20,859 nucleotides of DNA, taken from contig RPFO01000644.1 in the NCBI GenBank assembly GCA_009746045.1, forward strand, positions 1,009,180 to 1,030,038, read 5' to 3'. How positions within the stretch are numbered: the first letter of the stretch is position 1; each line of letters opens with the position of its first letter. A program made the translations under genes and the position numbers. Positions 9,076 through 17,615 of this stretch are shown here, piece after piece. The DNA is from Mesostigma viride (taxonomy: Eukaryota; Streptophyta; Mesostigmatophyceae; Mesostigmatales; Mesostigmataceae). Below the pieces are notes generated by a model. It made no database searches and was not told where the DNA came from. It saw nothing but the letters and a program-made list of their open reading frames with translations.

Positions 9076-9109
9076 GATATAGCTTGGTCATGGGGGATGA
9101 CCAGCTATC
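9076..9109. other. 13-bp stem-loop with GGGGG loop
   Basis: GATATAGCTTGGTCAT pairs with ATGACCAGCTATC around a GGGGG loop. The innermost 7 bp (TGGTCAT 9085-9091, ATGACCA 9097-9103) are perfect. A 1-base bulge and a 2-base bulge on the left arm allow six further pairs. It lies about 180 bases before ORF A and could be part of its 5' leader, but I know no family that matches. Confidence 0.6.
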
Positions 9110-9289
9110 TCGGAAAGCACGAACCATGGGTGCCACCTTGGTCGTGGAAGTGCCCATTGTGGTCGTGGCCTGGTGAACAGATTTAAGGTTGCTGCCTTGC
9201 AACATTGGCTAAGACGCGCTGTGAAAGACCAAGAGCTCACATACGTTGGGAGCTCTTTCTAACTCGTATTATTGTCTCCTTACATCTTC

Positions 9290-10147
9290 ATGTCCAACGT
9301 GCCGAGGGAACAGGCCATTGAGCCTTCGCAAAGCCAGAGCTCGCAGCCGCAGCTTCGGGTAGGCGCCCCGGAGCGATCACGACCTTTTCATCCCTACGCT
9401 CATCCGAGCACCGCATCAACCTTCGTCCAGGCGGCGTACCTGGCAAGGGGGCTGGCGAAGAAAGGTTGGGTGGCAGTTTGTGGAACTGCAGCAGGGCCGG
9501 CGGCGAGCGACCCCATTGTGATGCAGATTGAGGCTTCGACAGCTCCCGGCGAATTGTCGCGAGAGGCCGTCGAAAAGTTTGTGTCAATACGGGACGAGCT
9601 GTCCTCGACCATTTACGGTCTGGAGGTGGCTCACCAGGGCGGGCACGTGACCGTGTCGCAGCTGGATTTGGCGCGGGAGGCACTGGGCCAGATCGTGGCC
9701 ATTGGACTGGGAGCAGCGCGACTGTTCAACCATCAGGTGGCAACGTCTGTGCTGGGCGCGGGAGTCGAAGTCCCGGACGTGATCAGGCAAGCGCAGGCGC
9801 GCGAAGTCGACAACCCCTGGTCGTCGGCGGAGGTGGTTTCACAAACGTGCGAACACCTCGTGAACATTCTTTTGCAGGAGTCACGGGGTAACGCAGACCG
9901 GTGGGTGATAACCACACGACCATTTGGGATTTGGTCAACACTCGATACACCGCGGGCGGCGGAACCAGACGCACACGATCCAGTGGTCGAGGTCATCACG
10001 GGTCGGGAGGTAACGCCAGAAGACTTCCATTACCAGTTCGTTGATCAGCCAGAAGGGATCATCGAACGTTCATCTCAGCAGATAGATCAAGGCGACGGTA
10101 CCACAGAAGGGTACGCTGCACGACGTCGTGCTGAGCTGCACGTCCCG
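9290..10147 (+). pseudogene. ORF A, 5' part, interrupted by an LTR element
   Basis: An open frame of 286 codons begins at ATG 9290 and runs straight into the LTR element at 10148. The protein starts MSNVPREQAIEPSQSQSSQP (low-complexity Gln/Ser), then has a Pro-rich stretch. From roughly residue 80 to 200 it is a helix-rich region with EAVEKFVSIRDELSSTIYGL, LDLAREALGQIVAIG and EVVSQTCEHLVNILLQES. I do not recognise the family. The helical middle and position 5' of a retroelement gag would fit an element-encoded structural protein, but a host gene is also possible. The frame is open with no internal stop up to the target duplication, and its continuation lies at 12872-13201. Confidence 0.6.
10143..10147. 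repeat. Target site duplication, left copy (TCCCG)
   Basis: TCCCG directly precedes the left LTR and recurs directly after the right LTR at 12867-12871. A 5-bp duplication is typical for LTR retrotransposon integrases. Confidence 0.93.
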
Positions 10148-10762
10148 TGTCAAAAATGTCACGCTGTGACCATGGGAGGTTGTTGATATTACATTAATAA
10201 TGATGACCTCATTTACGACTTTGTCATGATGGAAATATTTTGTCAACCACCATGGCTGAAAGGTGCCATTTTCTAGAACAGTGGTGGTCAGAGAGGATGT
10301 CTGGCGTGTAGCCCAGCCACCACCTATATGGCTGGTCGGCAGGACCACAACATAATTAACTTAACATGACAGCTAGGCAACACTTAACCAGTGCTAGATG
10401 CTGCCTGCTGGCAAATCATGGTTGTACCATGGCAGACAGAATTAGGTACGCCTAGCTGACGGTCCAGGTACCACGAATTGAATTATTGGCGCCTGTCCTA
10501 TATGGGCCATGCGCCACATGACACGACATGGATTGTACTACAGTGCCGTATAGTGACCAGGCACATATATATGAAAAGACTCATAACTTTCTACCTAGAG
10601 CTCAGATCAAGGTGATTCTAGTGGCAAAGTTGTAGCCAAACATGAGCTCTACGCAGTCATACTGGCGTTGTAGGTTGTTCTGACTTAACTACGGACTACC
10701 CGAACTTTATCTAGATTAGTAAGTGCTAGACTTGTCAGGCATATTGGGGCATATTCCTGACA
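10148..10762 (-). repeat. LTR, left copy (3' LTR if the element is minus-oriented)
   Basis: 615 bp, beginning TGTCAAAAATGTC and ending CATATTCCTGACA. I compared it by eye along its full length with 12252-12866 and found no mismatch or indel. The offset is 2,104 bp throughout. On the minus strand a CATATATATG string near 10560-10572 lies about 200 bases into the LTR and is a plausible TATA box. Confidence 0.95.
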
Positions 10763-11004
10763 TGCCCCTTGCACCAAATGCCGTATACAAGCTCACCCCC
10801 CCTGGCAAGTAACACATGGATAGTGAGGGTAGTCGGGTATAAAGAAACCCAAGCTCTCCCCCCCTTACACGGCTAACCCGGTCATGCTGAAAGGAGAAAT
10901 AGGCAAGAGTAGCAGTTGGAGCTAAGGGTCACATGGCCCCCAAGTGGCCCTGGGAGTGCGCCAGGTGAAGAACAGGGTGCCCCAGGTCACGTAGAAATAC
11001 TGGG

Positions 11005-11019
11005 AAAAAAAAAAAAAAA
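11005..11019 (+). repeat. A15 tract
   Basis: Fifteen consecutive adenines within the interior of the small LTR element. On the element's likely coding (minus) strand it is a T15 tract. It may be a former insertion point of a polyadenylated sequence, but no target duplication is evident around it. Confidence 0.9.
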
Positions 11020-11185
11020 CAAGGACTGGATCCAGCTCGGCCCCGTGTGTAGATGCCCCTGGAAGGGTGCCCCCCTTGGAGTAATAATCAGCAGAAATCG
11101 TGGACGTAAAAGCTGGTAATGGCAGGAGTCGCTCTGGAATCATTTATCAGGAGCTGGCGACGACCGCAGTGGGTGTGAGCAGCTA

Positions 11186-11520
11186 CAGGCACCTAGCTGC
11201 AGTGACTACTAACCGCTGACTAGACGGCTGCGTACTGCTGGCTGGTGGCATTGATGCTGGTCTGAAGTGGCGATTTGGCTGGCAGGTACGTGCAGCTGGC
11301 TGCAACTACTACTAAGAGCTGATCAGGCTGCTGTGTGTTGCTGGCTGCTGCGACTGTGTGCTGCCATGCTGATGGGGTGCTGGTAGGTATCTGCAGCTGG
11401 TTGCAACAACTACCACAAGCGAGTCAGGCTGTGGTGTGTGGCTGACTGCTGCTACTATATCCTATCATGCTGTATGGCGCGTGCTGGGTACTGCACTACG
11501 GCTGCGTGCGGCAGTTGGCT
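11186..11520. repeat. Diverged tandem repeat of about 100 bp
   Basis: Three or more imperfect copies with a period of roughly 100 bp make up the middle of the element interior. Each contains a core like AGGTAnnTGCAGCTGGnTGC, followed by an ACTAC-type stretch and Gly/Cys-codon-like GCTGGCTG runs. The clearest register is 11284 to 11385, with a weaker copy starting near 11186 and another near 11486. Copies are strongly diverged although the LTRs are identical, so the array is older than this insertion. Confidence 0.6.
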
Positions 11521-12233
11521 GTCACTGGCCACTTAACTAATGACGGCTGCTGCGGCTGGCGAGCGGCATTTAAACGAGCTGTTTCCCATTGAAGAAAAGC
11601 CAAGGGTGCGAGAGGAGAACCAGGTGGATGCTGCAAGATTTCCCCGCACCGACGTGGGATGGAGCATTGTAGTTGATGCCGTTGTAGTGGTCCGTGCATA
11701 GCTGCTCATGTACGATGGTGCTTCCAAACCATGGCGACTGGCAAAAAATCTGAATAATGCTTGGCTGGAACTAGGAAAAAGAAACCCCATGTCGCCTGGA
11801 AGGTGGCCCACCGTTTAAAACATTTGTGGTCGCTTTATATAGGCGCCATCAAGCTCGTTGTATTCTCAGAAGAACAAAGGGGTCTTGGGCTTTGCAAGGC
11901 TGGTCACGGCTGGCAACCGGTAGTCACCCAGGGTAATAAAATAAAGCGTGAACCGCTGCGCCCAAGTGCCGACAATGTAGAAATCTGAATGTTTAGTGAA
12001 GCTCATGCAAGAGGTCGTTTAAGGTCGAAATTCGGAGCAAACAGGGCCTGCCGCAAGAAAATTCGTAGCCGACGCAATACTCCACGGAATGACGCCGGAC
12101 TTGGTTCAATAGATGCGCAATTTGATGCTGATTCCGTGGACATGTTGAGTGGCACCAACGGATTAGAATTCCGAAAGTTCTTGCCGAAATGCTGCCCAGG
12201 CAAAAATTTGCCCGATTTGGAAAGATCACAACC

Positions 12234-12251
12234 CCCCTCATTCCGATGCCA
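12234..12251 (-). promoter_or_regulatory. Putative primer-binding site
   Basis: Read on the minus strand, the first bases after the right LTR are TGGCATCGGAATGAGGGG. A perfect match to the 3' end of a tRNA (ending GATGCCA) would prime minus-strand DNA synthesis. The TGG start and zero spacing to the LTR fit. I could not match it to a known tRNA species. Confidence 0.5.
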
Positions 12252-12866
12252 TGTCAAAAATGTCACGCTGTGACCATGGGAGGTTGTTGATATTACATTA
12301 ATAATGATGACCTCATTTACGACTTTGTCATGATGGAAATATTTTGTCAACCACCATGGCTGAAAGGTGCCATTTTCTAGAACAGTGGTGGTCAGAGAGG
12401 ATGTCTGGCGTGTAGCCCAGCCACCACCTATATGGCTGGTCGGCAGGACCACAACATAATTAACTTAACATGACAGCTAGGCAACACTTAACCAGTGCTA
12501 GATGCTGCCTGCTGGCAAATCATGGTTGTACCATGGCAGACAGAATTAGGTACGCCTAGCTGACGGTCCAGGTACCACGAATTGAATTATTGGCGCCTGT
12601 CCTATATGGGCCATGCGCCACATGACACGACATGGATTGTACTACAGTGCCGTATAGTGACCAGGCACATATATATGAAAAGACTCATAACTTTCTACCT
12701 AGAGCTCAGATCAAGGTGATTCTAGTGGCAAAGTTGTAGCCAAACATGAGCTCTACGCAGTCATACTGGCGTTGTAGGTTGTTCTGACTTAACTACGGAC
12801 TACCCGAACTTTATCTAGATTAGTAAGTGCTAGACTTGTCAGGCATATTGGGGCATATTCCTGACA
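12252..12866 (-). repeat. LTR, right copy (5' LTR if the element is minus-oriented)
   Basis: Second 615-bp copy, identical by eye to 10148-10762. It is followed directly by TCCCG, the right target duplication at 12867-12871, after which the interrupted frame of ORF A resumes. Confidence 0.95.
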
Positions 12867-12871
12867 TCCCG

Positions 12872-13201
12872 CAAGAGCCCGAACACGACTACGGTGGTCG
12901 TGGGGCCTGCAACGACAAGCGGGGTGGTGGAACGCGGTGGGCGAGGAACCTTGAGTGGGATCGCTCGAGTGGGAGCGAGCCCCGGATCCCGGTGGAGAAA
13001 TCTGCAGACGGGCGACCCGTTAGCAGAGTGTTTGGACCCTACGCCGACGGGGAGGACGCCGCTGGCAGCGACGAGGAGCGGCCAGAGACGCCCATCGCAG
13101 CCACTGCTCAAGAGCGAGAGCTGGAGGCAGCGAACCAAGCAGGTGCTGAATCAGTAGCTGGGACTATGCCCACGGCATCCCCCAGCGACACCAGTGCTTG
13201 A
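12872..13201 (+). pseudogene. ORF A, 3' part
   Basis: The frame left at codon CCG (10145-10147) continues here as QEPEHDYGGRGACNDKRGGG and ends at TGA 13199-13201, 109 codons later. The duplicated target ends on the same codon (CCG 12869-12871), so removal of one target copy and the element restores an uninterrupted frame of about 395 codons. This tail is hydrophilic, with an acidic patch (DGEDAAGSDEERPE) and a Ser/Ala/Thr-rich end, probably disordered. The stop is 53 bases before the gag start at 13255, so the two may share a transcript. Confidence 0.6.
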
Positions 13202-13254
13202 GTCAGCTCTTCCCTTTTCCTTCGCCTTTATTGTTGTGTCCCCACTTGTATATA

Positions 13255-14619
13255 ATGCCTCGTGGCAAACCGGGCGACGGCGACAAGGGCGAGGCGGAGG
13301 CACCGGCTGGAGAGAGCCAGGAGCCTGGGAAGGGCAAGGAGGTGCTGGTGGGAGCGGCGATCCCAGCCAGCGACGGCGATGGGGGAAAGCGACCAGGGAG
13401 CAAGAGGCGACACGAAGACTCGGTGGAGGAGGCGCGCAAGGCGCGGGCGCTAGGGGCATCTGATGCAATAACGGTGGCGAATGGACAACCAGCCGTGGAG
13501 AAGCGTAAGAGAGACCCCTCCGCTGACGGCAATGGTATAAGAGGCCTCATGTGGATGTGCTCTCCCCTGTGCCTGCTGGACCAAGTGGTGTTGTTGTTGT
13601 GACACCCGCTGTGGTGGAGCCAGTGAAGGCGCTGCCAGGGTCGAGACCTCACATGAGTGCTGTCACTGTTATGAATGGACAAAAGCCTCTTAACCCACCA
13701 CTAGCACAGGAAGCTTTGGACAAGTGGCTTGAGGACATGGAGCTTGTTGTGTTCTCCGTGGACCCCACTGTCAACCTAGTGCAAGTGTTTCACTCGTCCA
13801 CGTGCAACAGGGACTCGTCAGAGCGTGTCAGGGAGATTCAAGGCTAGGACTGCTGTCAAGGATAAGCTAACCTGGGCACAGTTCCTGGATGGGTTGAGGG
13901 AAGAGTTCTCTGACAAGGTTCTCAACCTCACCAACTATTACAAGCATCAGTATGACACCTTTGAGATAGTGGGCCCTGTGGCAGAGGAATGGGCTAGGCT
14001 CAACCGTATCAGAGACAAGGGAGCCAAGTATGGCTTCCTGGTCACAGATAGGGCCTTGGCAGACTATTTCCTGGACCGTATGGGTTTGAGTGTGGATGGA
14101 AGGAACGGTGCCCGCATGTTTCTTAACCAGACTGATGGCTCCTTGCGTGCTCTGGAGCTTGTAATCCTCAGCATAAGGAAGCCAGATCCTGCCTGCAAGG
14201 CTATCCAGTCCCATGGCAGCAATGCCACCTCCGCTGTGCAGGGCCAAGGTGATGTCCCCGGGTACCCAGCCCGTGATGGGGCAAGGCCCAACAAGCGTAA
14301 GCGCTTCAGGCGCCAGAGGCAGGGGGCTCAGGGTGGCAAGGGTGCAGGTCCCCAAGGAGGGGTTGGGGGCCAGCAAGCTGGTGGTCAGCAGGGTAAGGGT
14401 GGCCAAGGGCAAGGCAAGGGCCAAGCTCAAGGCAACCAGGGCAAGCAGGGTGGGCAGTCTCAGGGAGGCCAGGGGAAGCCTGGCAAGGGTGGGGCTGGGT
14501 CTGGGAAGAAGGGTGGAGCATGCTTTGTGTGTGGCAAGGAAGGTCACTGGCGTCGTGAGTGCCCTGACAGGAAGGCCAAGCCTGCTGGGGCAGGGGCCAG
14601 TCTGGGCAGCAGTGCATGA
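13255..14619 (+). pseudogene. LTR retroelement gag with CCHC zinc knuckle, frameshifted
   Basis: Gag forms the particle that packages element RNA. The N-terminus (MPRGKPGDGDKGEAEAPAG) is charged and disordered. The capsid-like part spans about 13550-14200, with EALDKWLEDMELVVF and, after a frame change, LTWAQFLDGLREEFSDKV. The latter is the W-x-x-F...L...F signature of the Retrotrans_gag family. A Gly/Gln/Lys-rich linker follows, then a zinc knuckle CFVCGKEGHWRRECPDRK (C-x2-C-x4-H-x4-C) at about 14521-14570, which binds RNA. Frame changes near 13525-13540 and near 13825-13850 mean this copy cannot make one continuous gag as it stands. The last stretch (13825-14619) is open for 264 codons and ends in TGA. 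Confidence 0.8.
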
Positions 14620-14623
14620 CTAG
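14617..14623 (+). promoter_or_regulatory. gag stop codon in readthrough context UGA-CUAG
   Basis: The gag frame ends TGA and is followed directly by CTAG. UGA followed by CUA(G) is an established efficient stop-codon readthrough context in eukaryotic and viral genes. After the stop the same frame stays open for 202 codons to the LTR insertion at 15228 and carries integrase-like motifs. This fits a gag-pol junction translated by occasional readthrough, but no expression evidence is available here. Confidence 0.5.
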
Positions 14624-15227
14624 TTACGCCATCCCCTGTAAATAGTCAATCACCCCTAGGGGAAGGTGTGCTGGATGTACATAATAAGGATGGGGGTGTG
14701 CCCCTTGTGCAGCACCAAGGGTGTAAAGATGTTGTTCTTCCACTGGATTGCAATAACAATGCTGCAGCTGAATTCCCTATGCCTCATGCAGGTGGTGGGT
14801 CTCCAGCAGGTGCTAGCCTGGAGGGCCAAGGGACCTTGCTGGAAGGGCCTGGAGCGGTCCAGGGTGCAGGACCTGACTTGGGGCGTCAGGACGGCCTGCA
14901 GGGAAGCCCTGGAACCTCAGGAGTGGATCATGTGTCCCCACACACGGTTCAGACGTCTCGCCAGGTCAGTACTGACAGAGTGCTGAGCTATGCTGAGGCT
15001 GGCCATAGGTTGCATCACATGTTTGGGCATTCTGGGCAGGCAGCAATGTTTGCTTGGAAGCTAGGTAGGGAGCCTTTGTGGGAGGCTTGCCAGGCTGCTG
15101 CTGAGAACTGTGGTTGCCAGGAGAATGCTGTTCACCCACCTCAGTCCCATGCTAGGGAGCCTGCTAGGGAGCGTGGCGACATTCAGATGGATATCCAGCA
15201 TATCAGGGGCTTGTATATATTGGTGGG
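14620..15227 (+). pseudogene. Start of pol with integrase-like zinc-binding region, truncated
   Basis: In the gag frame after TGA. The first 120 codons are Gly/Gln-rich with no recognisable protease: the D[ST]G active-site triad is missing. Then comes HRLHHMFGHSGQ, a stretch of about 25 residues, and ENCGCQ, resembling the His-His-Cys-Cys zinc finger of integrases or the GAG-pre-integrase region. GDIQMDIQHIRGLYILVGV follows, resembling the first strands of the integrase catalytic core with its first Asp. The frame is cut at 15228 by the LTR of the chromovirus. Integrase right after gag suggests Ty1/copia order, whereas the gag resembles Retrotrans_gag of Ty3 elements, so the class is unresolved. 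A large internal deletion of a Ty3 pol is an alternative. Confidence 0.55.
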
Positions 15228-15929
15228 TGTAACGACTAAAAATGTTGTGTTTGCAACAGCCTCAGTTTCAACATTGATGTGAAAAGATCTTTATACCTGG
15301 GTTGGAGTCGCGACAGATAACTTCACGTCCAGAGAAGCAATGAAGATGGATCTTCAACAGTTAAGGGAATGAGTCCCCACCCTTGTTAGACACAACAGAC
15401 AATGTTATATCCAAGTCGACTATCTGTTGAAGTTATAGTTGACTTTTAGCGAGGGTTGTTGGTTGATGAAACAAGGAAACCCTTGAATTACACCATAGCT
15501 TTAGCTTTCTTACACGCACACGTCTCCAGCCGCCACAAACTGGATAAAAGTCATCATGCACGCAGGGTCGGCTCAGCCCTAACTCGGAAGGACCAATCAA
15601 AAGTGAGGATCACTCAAGATAAGATCTTAGCTTCCAAATCCTCAACACAACACAAAGCCAGCACATACGAATCTCCATGACCTGGAACCAAATCCACCAG
15701 GTACAACGGTATTAAAGAGAATCTATGACTGACTGAACAAAACCATGCAAAGTACCCTACGTGGATCAGGCCACGACCAATGAGGGTAGAACAATAATCT
15801 CTGCAGATCTCAGCAGGCCCAATATCCATCAGACGTCGAAGCCTCCTAACTTCCCAAATAATTGTCCTAAAGAACTCATAATCAGATCAATCAGTAGGAA
15901 AACTTTGGATGTAACATTTGGTTGTTACA
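15228..15929 (-). repeat. 3' LTR of the chromovirus
   Basis: 702 bp bounded on the + strand by TGTAACGACT at the left and TGTTACA at the right, giving TGTAAC...GTTACA inverted ends with the required TG...CA. The inner end is itself a small palindrome, TGTAACA-tttggt-TGTTACA at 15910-15929. The right boundary abuts a polypurine tract. The left boundary coincides with the point where the integrase-like frame of the disrupted element is lost. The partner LTR lies beyond the window, so the boundaries are inferred, not aligned. Confidence 0.75.
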
Positions 15930-15941
15930 TATCTCCCCCTC
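15930..15941 (-). promoter_or_regulatory. Polypurine tract
   Basis: On the minus strand GAGGGGGAGATA directly precedes the LTR start TGTAACA. This purine run resists RNase H and primes plus-strand DNA synthesis in LTR elements. Its position next to the TG end supports the LTR boundary. Confidence 0.8.
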
Positions 15942-16310
15942 AAAACAGGAACTCCCAGTTCCTAGAAGCCAAGAAGAATAAAACAACAACCTCCACAAAA
16001 CAACACAACAATAAACAGGAAGTCCACCACCTCTTGGGACAAGCAAGTGGGTTTTTACATCCCCAAAGGGCCTCCTATCTCAATATCATCTGATCATGGT
16101 CAACCCTGAATAAGACAATTTCACCCACTGATGAAATGTCATCAAGTGACTAACACACAGGCAACCATGCCTGGATAATACAACTGCAAGACTGTCAGGA
16201 ACTCAGAACTGTCATTACTGGAAATCTGGACTGGACATCAGAACTGGCCTCCTCCATTCTGGATCCCCACCTCACTCCACAGCCCCATCTCCAACCATCC
16301 TGGAAACCCT
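15942..16310. other. Untranslated segment before the polypurine tract
   Basis: No coding signal continues here after the extra ORF stops at 16311. It is probably the 3' untranslated part of the chromovirus transcript. Confidence 0.4.
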
Positions 16311-17588
16311 TCACAAAGTGAACCAATCCCCCTTCTTCGTGTCCTTCCCCCTCGTTCCAAACACTGGGAAATGCTCCACCATGGACACCAGATCTGGCCA
16401 GTTCCTGCTGACCTGAATGGCCATGCAGGTCTCAGCAGCCTTGCCCAACTCAGCTGAAAACCTACTGCACTGGGCAGGATAGGACAGAGTAACCACAGCC
16501 TGTCGGAGGGGGTCGAAGACCCAGCCACTGGCAGTCTTATGGCGACATAGCCAGCTGCTATAGGCCCACCACAGCTGTAGAAAGGCCTTGATAGGCCCCC
16601 ACCTGGCCCCAAGATGGGTACCAGCACTCTCAAGGGCGTGAGCCTGGCCCTCAGCTCGTTAGGGAACTTTGGTAACTGCAGCCCCACGAAGACCGTGCTG
16701 TCCTTGTGTGGAAAACATGACATCACAGAGCAGCTGGACGACGGAGTCATGTCAAACTCTCCCTGCTTGACAGCTTGCTCTAGCAGCTCAGTATAGGTCT
16801 GGGAATAACCAACTGGCTTGAGCTCTGCAAAGGCGAGTCTCAGATCACTGGGCAGAGCTCCATCAAGTCCTGGCCCTCCACCGGCCTCATGTCAAACGAA
16901 GGCCACGGGTACACTGCAAAGACGGTGTGCATAATGTAAGCCACCATGGGTGAACCAATCTCACAAAGACTGGGGGGCAGACAGTCCAGGGCCAACTCTA
17001 CCATACCCTCAGGTACTAGTTCACCCTCCTCCACCACTGTCTGGTCGAGGGCCTTCATGGCTGTGTACAAGGATTTACACCACTCGCACTGTCCAGGGCA
17101 CATTTACGGTGGTCCAAGTACTGCTCCACCTGTTTTGTTGGGACAACGGACCTGGGCAAGTGTACCACCACCTTAGGGGGGGAGGAGCCTCCGTAGAGGA
17201 GGGAACTGAGGCCACCATGGTGGGGATAGCCTCCTGAGCTACCTGGGCCTCAGAGGCTGCAGGCACAGCAGAACCCACAAGTGGAAGGTGCCCAGCCCTC
17301 AATGTTCTGCCATCTGAGTAACCAAACCCTCCACATGAGCCAACCTTGATATCAAGGGCCCCGTGACGCTGCTCGTGCCGCTGCTGATCATGTACCATAC
17401 GCTGGAACAGGTTGAGAAAATGGGCTTCCACGAACCCAGGTCTTCCTGGAGCGAAGTACCTGGGCTCTGGGGCCAGCGTAGTCGTGCTGAAAGACATACG
17501 TAGCCCTCACGTCCTCTTGGAGTTGGGCAGGTGGCCTGGGTGTCCCCTCAGGATGGGAGTCTGCCATGGCTGGCAACCACAGACACAC
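16311..17588 (-). pseudogene. Extra ORF downstream of integrase, frameshifted, unknown function
   Basis: After the integrase stop the minus strand carries about 425 codons of protein-like sequence in changing frames. The order is MADSHPEGTPRPPAQLQED and ATYVFQHDYAGP; then VEAHFLNLFQRMVHDQQRHE; TKQVEQYLDHRK with a Cys cluster CPGQCEWCKSLYTAMKALDQ; LALDCLPPSLCEIGSPMVAY; LRLAFAELKPVGYSQTYTEL; and finally SRNWPDLVSMVEHFPVFGTR up to a stop at 16311. I see at least four frame changes. Each segment has ordinary amino-acid balance, unlike the competing frames, so a former gene is likely. There is no signal peptide or hydrophobic span to suggest an envelope protein. It could be a displaced gag-like or accessory protein. 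I do not recognise a family. Confidence 0.5.
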
Positions 17589-17615
17589 AGCACCAAAAAG
17601 AGGCGTTAGCAGTGC

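Larger units (their letters stand above)
10148..12866 (-). mobile_element. Small non-autonomous LTR retrotransposon (TRIM-like)
   Basis: A complete element of 2,719 bp: two 615-bp LTRs, TGTCA...TGACA ends and a 5-bp target duplication flanking a 1,489-bp interior. The interior has no gag, protease, RT or integrase signal on either strand, so its mobility must depend on enzymes from another element. Orientation is inferred as minus. Immediately inside the right LTR the minus strand begins TGGCATCGGAATGAGG, which starts with TGG as a tRNA primer-binding site should. Immediately inside the left LTR the minus strand ends in the purine-rich GCAAGGGGCA. The + strand alternatives look wrong for both sites. 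The tRNA was not identified. The LTRs appear identical base for base, so the insertion is recent. Confidence 0.92.

Noticed and set aside
11989-12273. 94-codon + strand frame in the small LTR element
   Set aside because: Lies opposite to the inferred orientation, crosses the primer-binding site into the LTR and has no domain.
12003-12452. 149-codon minus-strand frame spanning the LTR and interior of the small element, plus the related frame at 10070-10348
   Set aside because: Both are mostly LTR sequence, which is not expected to code. The interior part has no gag-like motif.
15456-16093. + strand frames within the chromovirus LTR and 3' untranslated region
   Set aside because: Antisense to the element and composed of LTR sequence. 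No motif.
15228-16237. Chromovirus envelope gene
   Set aside because: Sequence between the extra ORF and the polypurine tract has no hydrophobic span or signal peptide. The extra ORF also lacks them.
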